Assembly (NCBI RefSeq): GCF_036884655.1
Contig: NC_088347.1
Coordinates: 16,021,001-16,085,000, forward strand
Length of the DNA stretch: 64,000 nt
Source of the DNA: Musa acuminata AAA Group
Lineage: Eukaryota > Streptophyta > Magnoliopsida > Zingiberales > Musaceae
Direction of reading: 5' to 3'
Shown here: positions 24,476 through 33,660 of the stretch, in pieces
Layout: each line of letters begins with the position of its first letter
Position numbering within the stretch: the first letter of the stretch is position 1
Made by a program: the position numbers and the translations under genes
The notes under the pieces: generated by a model
Databases searched by the model: none
Told to the model about the DNA's origin: nothing
What the model saw: only the letters and a program-made list of their open reading frames with translations

Positions 24476-26471
24476 GCATTTTCTTTTTTAGTATAGAATT
24501 AATTTTCTTAAAAATAACATGTTTAAATAATATAATGAAAATGCTAATGAATTAGGATTATGCTTATCATGCTTACCTTTCCAATGATTTTAAAAATAAT
24601 CATGAAAAATACATATCTTATGATAAACAAACAAAATATTTTTTTATTGAAAATATGAAATCATGCTTAATGATTTAAGCATAATGATGTTTTAATACCA
24701 TGATTGATGATTTTATTTTATGCATGAGATTTTAAAGTTATACATGATGATTTTTATGGTTTATTGATCTTGATGGTTTTTATGATGGAATTTATTTTTT
24801 GATCTTAAACAATTGATGATATATATTCTTTTTGGCACAAAAAGGACAAAGGCATGCTTGTATGAAACAACTAAATAGAGAAAAGTATTTTTCTTGAAAA
24901 TTATTTTTCTCTATCTTATTGACTTTGATGAATCTATTTTATCATCTTTTTATGAATCTCTTGAAAATGATTTTGAATTGATGATTTGAATTTGAATTGG
25001 CTTTATCTTGATTTTTTTGAGATTTACTCTATAAAAATCGAGATCTTTTATTCTTAATGTTTCTTTTTGCCATCTACCATCCAGATGAATCATGATTAGT
25101 ATCATTGCTATATTTCTTTTTGTCGTGTACTAAAGAGAAAATTTTCCTAAATGAATCATGATTTTTTAGAACCACAATTTTTTTTTTATGATTCATAATG
25201 AATTGAGAAATTTTATATGCTTAAATTAATATCTTGTTCTCATACAAGATTGAATGAATTTTATCTATGTCATGATCTCCTAATACTTCCTTTCATTTTT
25301 TATTTAAAAAGGAGATGTGTCAAAATGAATTATGTCTTTTGGTATTCAAGTGATTTTATCTTTCATGACATGATGTGATTGTATTTATGACTTATATGCC
25401 TTGAAATGATTAAAATATTTTACACTATTTTGTTCTTCCCTTCTTTTTTCTTGTTTACAATGATAAAATGGAGAGAAATTTTGATCATACATGGTAGGAT
25501 ATAATTGCTATAATGAGAATTTTACACTATTACATGCCTTAATAACATGTTGGAAATTATGTGTTTTGGATACAAAAATTTTCATGATGATGAGTATGTT
25601 TTATCTTCATGATTGTGTTTGAAAATCTATAGCAAAACCATGTCTGAATGCATGAAAGTGTTAAATTTCATTTTTGGATTTTCTTGATCCTAACATGATT
25701 TAGTATTTCTCTTCCAGACTTAATGTAGCTTTCATAAGCATATGTCATATCAAGTTTGTTTCATATCATTGATTTTTGATATATGGAATCAATTAACAAA
25801 TGCATCTCTCGTAGACTTATCGTGTGAAAAATATTTTTTTCGAGAAATGGATTTGATGAAATGATTCATTCTTATGAATTCCTTCTTGATAAAGGAAGAT
25901 CTTTTTTAACATTTGCAAGGATTTGATTCACATACATATCTTGATCCTTGCAAAAATGAAGCTTGATCCTTGCAAAAATGGATTTGATCCTTGCAAAAAT
26001 GAAAATAAATATTTATATCATGTTTGATGATTTTATATTTTAATAATATGCATGATGAGTTGCAGTGATGATTGATTTATTTTTAATATCATGCATGAAA
26101 AAAAAATGAAATGTAAGATTTTAAAATTGTGCATGTTTTAATTTGAAAATATAAGAATGCACAAATAGGATTGATACTTAACCCTTGTTATGATTTGAAG
26201 ATTATAGTAAAGGGAAATGAATTACACTATGAATTACACTTGCGCATCTAGCAAAGTTGACAAAATTTACATATTTTAAGAAGCAAGAGTTGCCTTCTTG
26301 AACATCTTTAATTTGCTAGCTTGCATGATGTAGAAGTTGCCATCTCAAAAGAAGCAAAACTGCTATCTTGTATATTGTAAAACTTGCATATCTAAAACTT
26401 GATAGCTTGAATGTTCTAAGCATGATGTAATACTTGCAAAATTTTCTAGCTTCAAAACTGCATGATGATAA
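24476..26471 (+). other. Element I AT-rich interior
   Basis: AT-rich DNA with no supported frame. A tandem stretch GATCCTTGCAAAAATG repeats about three times around 25940-26000. The GCTAGC/TTGCA repeats start near 26220 and are cut at 26471 by J, after GATAA. Confidence 0.7.
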
Positions 26472-26989
26472 TGTTGAATCTCGGGTTTTGATGATGAAGT
26501 CAATTGTCATTTGTTATCTAATCTATGTGTTGAGATAAGTGTGCAGGATTAACTACGATAAGAGTAAGACAAGCAGCAGGTGTTGCGCCGGAGTCAAGAT
26601 CAGTATCACGTTGGGAGTTCGAGAGTTCGACGGAAGTTCGGCCGGTCGTCGGAGGTTCAGCGTGAACAGATCCGAGAAGTCCAGAAGCTTGCCAAGCGAA
26701 GCTCGTCGGAACTCGCCAAGTGGATCATCGCAAGTCCAGGAGTATGCCGGATGTCCGCAGAAGGATCACCGAGGGTTATCGGTTGATCGACGGAAGTTGG
26801 CTGGAAACTCGCCGGAAGAAGCGATTGACGCATCGGAGCAAAGCTGCAGAAGTTGTCTTAGAGTTAATCGTAGTTAGCATGATGATTAAGCATGAAAATG
26901 GGAGGTGATCCCATTAGCTTAATCTTGGGGCAATTGGGCCCCTGAAAAGATTCAAAGTGGGCCGAATGGAGTGAACCATTCGGACCCTG

Positions 26990-27560
26990 ATTGCACCAGG
27001 AGGTGCAACCGCCCCAGCCAGGAGGTGCAACCTCCTGGGCTGTGGGGTTGGGAGGTGCAACCGCCCCAGCCAGGAGGTGCAACCGCCAGGGCTGCGAGGC
27101 TGGGAGGTGCAACCGCCCCAGCCGAGAGGTGCAACCGCCCAGAGCTCAGTCTTCGAGCTAGACTGGGCGGTGCAACCTCCTCTGCCAAGAGGTAGCACCG
27201 CCAGAGCTCAAGTTTCGAGCTCTGCCAGGCGATGCAACCACCGAGCTCAGTCTTCGAGCTCTGGCAGAGAGGTGCATCAGCCTGAGCTCAGTCTCGAGCT
27301 CTGCCAGGTGATGCATTCACCGAGCTCAGTCTTCGAGCTCTGGCAGAGAGGTGCATCAGCCTGAGCTCAGCTTGGAGCTCTGCCAGGTGATGCAACCACC
27401 GAGCTCAGTTTCGAGCTCTGCCAGGTGATGCAATCACCAAGCTCAGTCTTCGAGCTCTGCCAGGTGATGCAACCATCGAGCTCAGTCTTCGAGCTCTGGC
27501 AGAGAGAAGCAATCGCCTGAGCTCAGTCTTCGAGCTCTGCCAGGCGGTGCCACCTCTCCA
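26990..27560 (+). repeat. U3 palindrome and GAGCTC repeat array (J 5' LTR)
   Basis: First come about six copies of GAGGTGCAACCGCC-like palindromic units. These are followed by about ten repeats of roughly 40-48 bp built around GAGCTCAGTCTTCGAGCTC and CTCTGCCAGG. GAGCTC is itself a palindrome. The 3' LTR carries the same array at about 34185-34750. Sirevirus LTRs are known for palindrome clusters upstream of the TATA box; a regulatory role is plausible but not shown here. Confidence 0.8.
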
Positions 27561-27648
27561 GTCAAGAGGTGCAACCGCCTGATCCCAGAATTCTGGGATT
27601 TGATCGATTTGATCATTTTGAGCTCGAATTTTGAATTGGGTTGGGGCC

Positions 27649-27656
27649 TATAAATA
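27649..27656 (+). promoter_or_regulatory. TATA box of element J 5' LTR
   Basis: TATAAATA in the context GGGGCC-TATAAATA-CCCC. The copy in the 3' LTR is at 34838-34845. Confidence 0.65.
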
Positions 27657-28371
27657 CCCCACCCATTCAGCACTGAAAAGATACAGACCTACATCGAAAT
27701 CTTGATCTTTTCTGTGATTCTAAGAAGCTCAAAAGTGTTGTAAAGCCTTTAAGTCTCCTCCTTCTGTTCTTCAAGTTTTCAGTTGTAAAGTGAGGAGAGA
27801 AAGGTCTGTAAAGGTTGTCTCCTGAGCCTGTCAAAAGGAGAGAAATTGTAAAAGGGAAGTTTGGCCTTCGCCCATTGAAGGAAGGCACCTAGTTGACGTC
27901 GGCAACCTCATCGGTGGAGGAAGCCAAAAGTGGAGTAGGTCAAGGCTGACCGAACCACTCTAAATCTCTGGTTTGCATTTATTTTCGAGCACTTTATCAT
28001 TACTGCAAACCTCCCTCATTACTACTGCTCTCTGCGCTTTCACGAACAAGTTCTAAGTGTTGTTCTTCCGAATCTGCATTCAGACGTAATTTCGTATTTT
28101 CATACATTACAGTTTACGTTTACGTTTGATTCTACAGAACTGTTTTTCGTGCTTTTACGAACGAGCTTCTTTGCAATTTACACTTACACTTTAATCCTAT
28201 TGATAACTGCAATCTGTCCTCTACGATTTTACGAACGATTTTCAGCATTTAGACGTAAAACTGCATTCAGACGTAAATCGGTTTTCCTCGCTCAATCATC
28301 AGATCTCAGTTCACATTTACATCTTGATTCCAACTGCATACTGCCTTCTGCAAGTATACAAACAAGTTTTT

Positions 28372-28575
28372 GAGTTTAGACGTAAATCTGCGTTTAGACG
28401 TAAAACTGCGTTTAGACGTAAATTTGCGTTTAGACGTAAATCTGCGTTTAGACGTAAATCTGCGTTTAGACGTAAAACAGCGTTTAAACGTAAATCTGAG
28501 TTTAGACGTAAATCTGCGTTTGAACGTAAATCTGCGTTTAGACGTAAATCTGAGTTTAGACGTAAACTGCGCTTA
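28372..28575 (+). repeat. 18-bp tandem array in J 5' LTR
   Basis: About eleven copies of an 18-bp unit, consensus AGACGTAAATCTGCGTTT, downstream of the TATA box and so in the transcript. Being a multiple of three it leaves long open frames (FRRKSA or LDVNLR repeats), but these are by-products, not evidence of a gene. The 3' LTR has one more unit (35561-35782). Confidence 0.88.
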
Positions 28576-28704
28576 GATACAAACTGAGAATTTGCTTTTG
28601 CATCATAACAGTTTTTAAACGAACGCAGCTTTTTTTTTAATCATTGTAAGATTTCCGCTGCACTAATTCACCCCCCCCCTCTTAGTGCTCTCGATCCTAA
28701 CAAT

Positions 28705-28716
28705 TGGTATCAGAGC
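28705..28716 (+). promoter_or_regulatory. Primer-binding site of element J
   Basis: TGGTATCAGAGC, perfect, two bases after the LTR end. The gag start codon lies only 36 bases further on. Confidence 0.88.
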
Positions 28717-28752
28717 AAGGTTAACTCTCTAAAGGATTAAAACCCAAGAGAG

Positions 28753-30336
28753 ATGGCATACGCCGGAAACCAAGAGGGGCATTCGATTACATGTCCACCC
28801 ATGTTCAGTGGAACGGACTACACTTACTGGAAGACCCGAATGAGGATCTTTCTTATTTCTATGGATTTTGAACTGTGGAACCTTGTTGAAAATGGATTTT
28901 CAAAATCTTCTCTTCCAATGATCGATTGGAACGATTTGGAGAAGAAGGCTTTCGCTCTTAATGCAAAGGCTATGAATGCCTTATTTTGCGCACTTGATAA
29001 AAACGAGTTTAATCGTGTTTCAACTTGCGAAACTGCTTTTGATATTTGGCACACACTTGAAGTGACCCACGAGGGCACAAGTAGAGTGAAAGAGTCAAAA
29101 ATCAATCTGTTGCTGCATTCTTTTGAACTTTTCCGAATGAAACCGAGTGAAACCATTGGCGACATGTTTACCCGTTTCACGGATGTCGTCAACGGTCTAA
29201 AAGGACTCGGAAAGAGCTTTTCGGATTTTGAGCTTGTTAATAAGATACTAAGATCCCTTCCTAAGAGTTGGGATCCTAAAGTCACCGCCATTCAAGAGGC
29301 AAAAGATCTGCGAAATTTCCCTCTTGAAGAACTAATCGGGTCATTAATGACCTACGAAATGACTTGCAAAGCTCATGAAGAGCAAGAAGACATCCTTCCA
29401 AAGAACAGGAAGGATATGACACTTAAAACTTCTGAATGCCACTTGAGAGAAAACTCAAGTGATGAGGACTGTGATGATGACTTAGCATTTTTGACAAGAA
29501 AGTTTAAGAAGTTCTTCAAAAGAAACAAGTTTAAAAACGATGTGAAAAATAAACTTGAACCTAAGAAGGACCAAGTAATCTGCTACGAATGTAAAAAGCC
29601 GGGACACTACAAAAGTGATTGTCCCCAAGTCAAGAAAAGAACAACAAAGAAGAAGGCGCTCCAAGCAACATGGGATGATTCGAGCGCATCTGAGGAAGAG
29701 GAATCCAACACCGAGCAAGTTGCTCATTACGCCTTCATGGCCATCGAAGAGGAGGTAACGGATTTATTAGATGCTGATTTATCTTTCGATGAATTATTAA
29801 ATGCCTTCCATGATTTATTTGATGAATGCAAAGTTATAAATAGAAAATACAAGTTGCTAAAAAAGGTACATGATAATCTTACTTATGAGTTTGATAAGTT
29901 AAAAGTCGAACATCATGATAGTTTAAATTCATGTATCAAATGTCATGATTTAGAAAATATACAAAAAGAAAACTTGCTACTTAAGGACACCTTGAAGAAA
30001 TTCGAGGTTGGTAGCAAGTCATTAAACATGATCCTTACAAACAAGGGTCATGCTCCCAAAAGAAGTGGGATTGGATTTGTGAGGAGTCCTCACCAAAATC
30101 CAACTACCTTTGTAAAAGGCCCCATCTTACATGTTCAACACCAAACCAAGTGCAACTTTTGTTGCAAATCTGGACACAAGACACATTGTTGTCCATTCAA
30201 GAAAATAAGTCCAAACAAATTAATTTGGGTTCCTAAAGGAACAATGATAAACTCTATGCAACATGATAGAAAATGTAGATCTATTTATGAGGCACCCAAA
30301 AGCAAATGGGTTCCTAAAGATCATCCCTTCCTATAA
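28753..30336 (+). CDS. Element J Gag, intact (527 aa)
   Basis: Gag forms the cytoplasmic virus-like particle in which copia RNA is packaged and copied. The N-terminal part (residues about 15-200, from FSGTDYTYWKTRMRIF to PLEELIGSLMTYEM) is the copia capsid-type region. Zinc knuckle 1 is C277-C280-H285-C290 and knuckle 2 is C467-C470-H475-C480. Between them lies an acidic stretch (311-340) and a probable coiled coil (about 340-425). It differs from K's Gag at 16 of 527 residues, with no stop or frameshift. The start is the first ATG after the primer-binding site. It ends at TAA, the same position where K has TAG. The open frame in a defective element suggests Gag was still used until recently. 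Confidence 0.92.
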   Translation: MAYAGNQEGHSITCPPMFSGTDYTYWKTRMRIFLISMDFELWNLVENGFSKSSLPMIDWNDLEKKAFALNAKAMNALFCALDKNEFNRVSTCETAFDIWHTLEVTHEGTSRVKESKINLLLHSFELFRMKPSETIGDMFTRFTDVVNGLKGLGKSFSDFELVNKILRSLPKSWDPKVTAIQEAKDLRNFPLEELIGSLMTYEMTCKAHEEQEDILPKNRKDMTLKTSECHLRENSSDEDCDDDLAFLTRKFKKFFKRNKFKNDVKNKLEPKKDQVICYECKKPGHYKSDCPQVKKRTTKKKALQATWDDSSASEEEESNTEQVAHYAFMAIEEEVTDLLDADLSFDELLNAFHDLFDECKVINRKYKLLKKVHDNLTYEFDKLKVEHHDSLNSCIKCHDLENIQKENLLLKDTLKKFEVGSKSLNMILTNKGHAPKRSGIGFVRSPHQNPTTFVKGPILHVQHQTKCNFCCKSGHKTHCCPFKKISPNKLIWVPKGTMINSMQHDRKCRSIYEAPKSKWVPKDHPFL

Positions 30337-30641
30337 AAACATTAAAAGTCTAGGCCGGAGCAAGAAATAATTTTCTACTCCTTGACTCTCAATGGTCATA
30401 AACCAAGAATCAAAAAGGAACTCGTAACGCTTAAGTAACAAGTGGAAGTTGTGAAATCACAAAAACGATACAACCTTATTAGAAACATATGATATCCAAA
30501 TTCACATACCCCCCCTGATCTTCAAAACCCATTCTTCTACGAATTAATTCTTGTAAAAACTAAATATGTCATGATCTTAAAAGGGATACCAAACAAACAT
30601 ACGTATGCACGTTAAAAGATCTATCTTGATCGTACAAAGAG

Positions 30642-30677
<36 letters not shown>

Positions 30678-30763
30678 ATACGAAATCATTAATTGCTCTG
30701 AAACTCTCCTCAAGGCAAAGACTCCCTAATCAAATCATCTTAGGTGCTCACCTGCTGCAGGCG
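30337..30763 (+). other. Element J junction region with A30 run
   Basis: From 30337 to 30644 the sequence follows gag but has no open frame and cannot be aligned by eye with K's pol start, apart from a few codons after the stop. Exactly 30 consecutive A lie at 30645-30674. Then comes about 90 bp of unknown sequence leading into the LTR-like stretch at 30758. A homopolymer A run in sense orientation between a gag segment and a foreign segment looks like a copied poly(A) tail. Confidence 0.75.
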
Positions 30764-30860
30764 GTGGCACCTCTCCAGCTGGCGGTGGCACCTCCAGCCA
30801 TCACAGGTTGCCAGAGGTTGCACCGCTCCAGCCAGAGGTGCAACCGCCAGCAAGCTCTGC
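30758..30860 (+). repeat. LTR-like palindrome scrap ahead of the captured ORF
   Basis: GGCGGTGGCACCTC, GTTGCACCGCTCC and AGGTGCAACCGCC occur here within about 90 bp. These match the U3 palindrome words of the family's LTRs, especially those of A and J/K. Their presence inside the coding interior suggests the captured piece was once next to an LTR. Confidence 0.65.
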
Positions 30861-31114
30861 CCTTTAAAATCACGTTAGGGCCGGCTAAGGAACCGACCAC
30901 AACTCACCCCCATTTCCTCCTCTACTCTTCCAAGTCTCCTCCATTCCCATTTCACTCCTCTAAGCCTTCCAAATACCTCTCATTTCGGAGCAAAACATCA
31001 AGAATCCTTCCTTCTCTTGAAGATTTCACAAAGGTACTCTCTAAGAAGCTCCTAAATTCTGTTTTGTTCTTCATTTACTCTAGCTCATCATCATCCCTCA
31101 AAACAGCAGTAGTA

Positions 31115-32230
31115 ATGGGATCTAGAAGATCCTCAAGGGACAAGGGAAAGAGGAGAGTTGTAGAAGAATTTGATCTCACTCTTTTTGATTCCAAAAACCA
31201 TGCTGAAAAATTTCTCTCCTTCGAACTAAGAAGCATCAATAAGGGAAAATACGTAGATCTGAATGAACTAAGAGATGTAGAGACTATCCATTGGTTTGCA
31301 AACCTAAATCTACTTCCCATTTTGCAGATCAACGAACCCATTTATCCTAGACTAGTTAGATTGTTTTACAACAACATGCAAATAGATGATGAAGAAAGGA
31401 TATCAACCTATCTCTTAGGACAACACATCTCAATCACTGATAGATTCATTTGTGATATGATAGGTGTTCCCATGAAAAGCATAGGACTTTACTTTAAAGG
31501 ATCATGGGATGAAAAAACTATTGAAACATCCTACGTTGAAGCCTTAGGAACAATCCTTGCCAATCCTAACATAGAATCTATTCCTAAAAGTTGTGAACAT
31601 CTAATGCCCTTTAACACTAAAATACTTCATCATATCATGACTAGTATAATTCTTCCTAAGCAATACCATCATGATGAAGTGAGTCAATTGGAATTAGGAA
31701 TTATGTACCTAATCATGAAAGAACGTGACATTTGTCTTGGCTATCTGATCCAACAAAACATGTTGGAATTATCTACAAAAGATATGATGCTCCCATATGG
31801 TGGAATAATTACTAGAATAATGAAAGCTTACGACATTCAAATACCACTAGAAGAAGAAGTAATGAAATCAGATAGATTCAGCATAATAAACAAAAATCTA
31901 CTTCACCGACTAAGATGTCACTATAGAAACGGTAACTGGGTTAGAATGCCTAGAAGAACTGATCCCCCTCAACCTGAACCTGAACCAGAGCCGGAAACCC
32001 CAGTCTTTAGGAGTACCCACTCTCCTCCGATCTGTCCCTTTGAGGAAACACATCCGGTTGAGCAAACTCACACATCATCCATCGAAGATATCGGGATTCG
32101 GATGGACCGATTTGAACAAAGACAAGAACGGCTTGAACTTCGACAAGATCAAATCCTAACCGAGCTGCAGCAAATCCATCGACAATTTGACTCTTTACTA
32201 AGGCACTTTAATCTTCCACCTCATGAATAA
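31115..32230 (+). CDS. Captured ORF of element J, 'putative plant transposon protein'-like (371 aa)
   Basis: An open frame continues upstream to 30764, but I start at the ATG at 31115. The upstream part is LTR-like and pyrimidine-rich leader sequence, and this ATG begins a basic stretch (RRSSRDKGKRR) suited to nucleic-acid or nuclear targeting. Residues about 75-245 (IYPRLVRLFYNN, LHHIMTSIILPKQ, LPYGGIITRIMKAYD) resemble the plant domain annotated as putative plant transposon protein, whose biochemical role is unknown. A PEPEPEPE stretch follows at 287-294, then a charged heptad-rich C-terminus (about 325-365) that may form a coiled coil. It is not protease, integrase, RT or a typical envelope-like protein. 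Family assignment is from memory of the motif pattern, so moderate. Confidence 0.7.
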   Translation: MGSRRSSRDKGKRRVVEEFDLTLFDSKNHAEKFLSFELRSINKGKYVDLNELRDVETIHWFANLNLLPILQINEPIYPRLVRLFYNNMQIDDEERISTYLLGQHISITDRFICDMIGVPMKSIGLYFKGSWDEKTIETSYVEALGTILANPNIESIPKSCEHLMPFNTKILHHIMTSIILPKQYHHDEVSQLELGIMYLIMKERDICLGYLIQQNMLELSTKDMMLPYGGIITRIMKAYDIQIPLEEEVMKSDRFSIINKNLLHRLRCHYRNGNWVRMPRRTDPPQPEPEPEPETPVFRSTHSPPICPFEETHPVEQTHTSSIEDIGIRMDRFEQRQERLELRQDQILTELQQIHRQFDSLLRHFNLPPHE

Positions 32231-32679
32231 GCTTGTATGAACATATGATGTTTTTGATATGACATGTTGTAAACTCCTTATGTTATTCATGAAAGACTTT
32301 GTCTTTATGGTTACCTGATATGCTGTACATATGTCACCCTGATATGGTTATCCTTGTTTGTGTAAGCATATTTGCAAACATCTCGTTGTTTATCTCGGTT
32401 TTTGCACTGAAACTAAAAAGGTTTAAAAGCCTATGCCAATGTAAGTTGATAAGTCAGCAGTATGACATTGATATGGTTGCTATTACTAATATGATTGCTA
32501 TGTATCAAGATATCAAACAAAAATTTGCATCGTACGAGCTGATATCTTATACAATGCTACACTTGCTAAAATAAAAATCTTGCTATGCAATATGATACAA
32601 TGCTGAAATAAAAATCTTGTTATGCAATATGATAGAATACTGCACTTGAAATGATTGTGTTACTATATCAAAAGCTTAA
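32231..32679 (+). other. Tail of the captured segment
   Basis: AT-rich DNA after the ORF. It contains an imperfect tandem duplication of about 44 bp (CTTGCTATGCAATATGATA and a near copy, about 32560-32650). The match to Sirevirus pol resumes abruptly near 32680. Confidence 0.55.
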
Positions 32680-32868
32680 CACTCAAGAATCAAAGACATT
32701 GATATTAGACATCACTCTATACGAGATCATGTCACTAATCATGATGTAACCATAGAGTTTATTGATACCAAACATCAACTAGCTGATATCTTCACAAAAC
32801 CCCTATGTGAAGAACAATTTGATTACATAAGAAGAGAATTAGGAATGTTGATGTGTCCGAATACTTAA
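32680..32868 (+). pseudogene. RNase H C-terminal remnant of J pol (62 codons)
   Basis: A stop-free frame corresponding to the last 62 residues of K's pol, including [15 protein letters not shown] and ending [16 protein letters not shown]. It starts in the middle of RNase H without its catalytic residues and has no start codon, so it is a leftover marking the right edge of the replaced region. Confidence 0.88.
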
Positions 32869-33660
32869 AAGTATCTTTCGGATGTTATTACTATTACATG
32901 CCTTGACAACGCTTGATCAAATAACATGTTGCAAATTATGTGACAAATAGTTTTAACCAAATGCATGTAAGAAGTTCATTTTTCGGTTTGTATGCTAAAA
33001 ATGGGATGTTCCTGTACACTCTTACAAAAAAACTCTTTGTAAAATGACTTTCCTCCGTCAAGCAAACACAATAAAGAGATATATGTGTCATGACTTCCTT
33101 TATATACTTGATAATGCTATCATGCTTTTTGTTGATGACAAAGGGGGAGAAACATATGAATTGATAAATACTATGTCATAACTGAACTGCCATAATCATG
33201 TCTATGTCATAGTTGCAAATACTTGAGTGATGCTATAAACAATGTTATGCCATCCTTGCATCACCAAGAGATAAGTGAACATGTGCTATAGTTTGCATCA
33301 TATCTTGATTTGATATTCTATATTGTGAAGAAAATGCAAACTTGCTAGAAAATCTCAAATGTGTGCATCATGTAAAAAGTCCTTCGTAGCTTTATATGTT
33401 TACATGATGAACAGTTACAAACACAATCATACAAACTTGATGATGTATGTCATGCCTTGACATGATTTTTGAAGAGATACATCATGATGGGCATCATGAT
33501 GGAAGCATTGATAAGTTTAACTGATCTAACTTATCAATACGTCACTTGAATTCTTCGGTATTGAATTCAAGGTTGACTTATCTCAACTATGGCATTTAGA
33601 TAGGGGGAGTTAAGGACAACTCCTTTATCAATTGATTGTCATCATCAAAAAGGGGGAGAT
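32869..33660 (+). promoter_or_regulatory. Post-pol region of J with polypurine tracts
   Basis: About 790 bp of AT-rich DNA shared with K. An internal AAAGGGGGAGA copy sits at 33140-33150. The tract next to the 3' LTR is at 33647-33660, reading AAAAAGGGGGAGAT. Extra polypurine copies of this kind are a known Sirevirus feature. No envelope-like ORF is present. Confidence 0.75.

Larger units (their letters stand above)
26472..28702 (+). mobile_element. Element J 5' LTR
   Basis: TGTTGAATCTCGGG to GATCCTAACA. Order of parts: CGG-rich U3 block (26610-26830), AGGTGCAACCGCC palindrome array (26990-27140), GAGCTC repeats (27140-27560), TATA box (27649-27656), U5 with GGTCA-AGGC-TGACC (27938-27951), 18-bp tandem array (28372-28575), and a C-run before the end. 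The transcribed part after the TATA box is over 1 kb, unusually long compared with A, D and I. Confidence 0.92.

Noticed and set aside
28372..28575. CRISPR-like array
   Set aside because: Direct 18-bp tandem repeats with no spacers, in a plant LTR.
28324..28587. Repeat protein of FRRKSA units
   Set aside because: It is the 18-bp LTR array read in frame; two other frames are open as well, and the array is in both LTRs.
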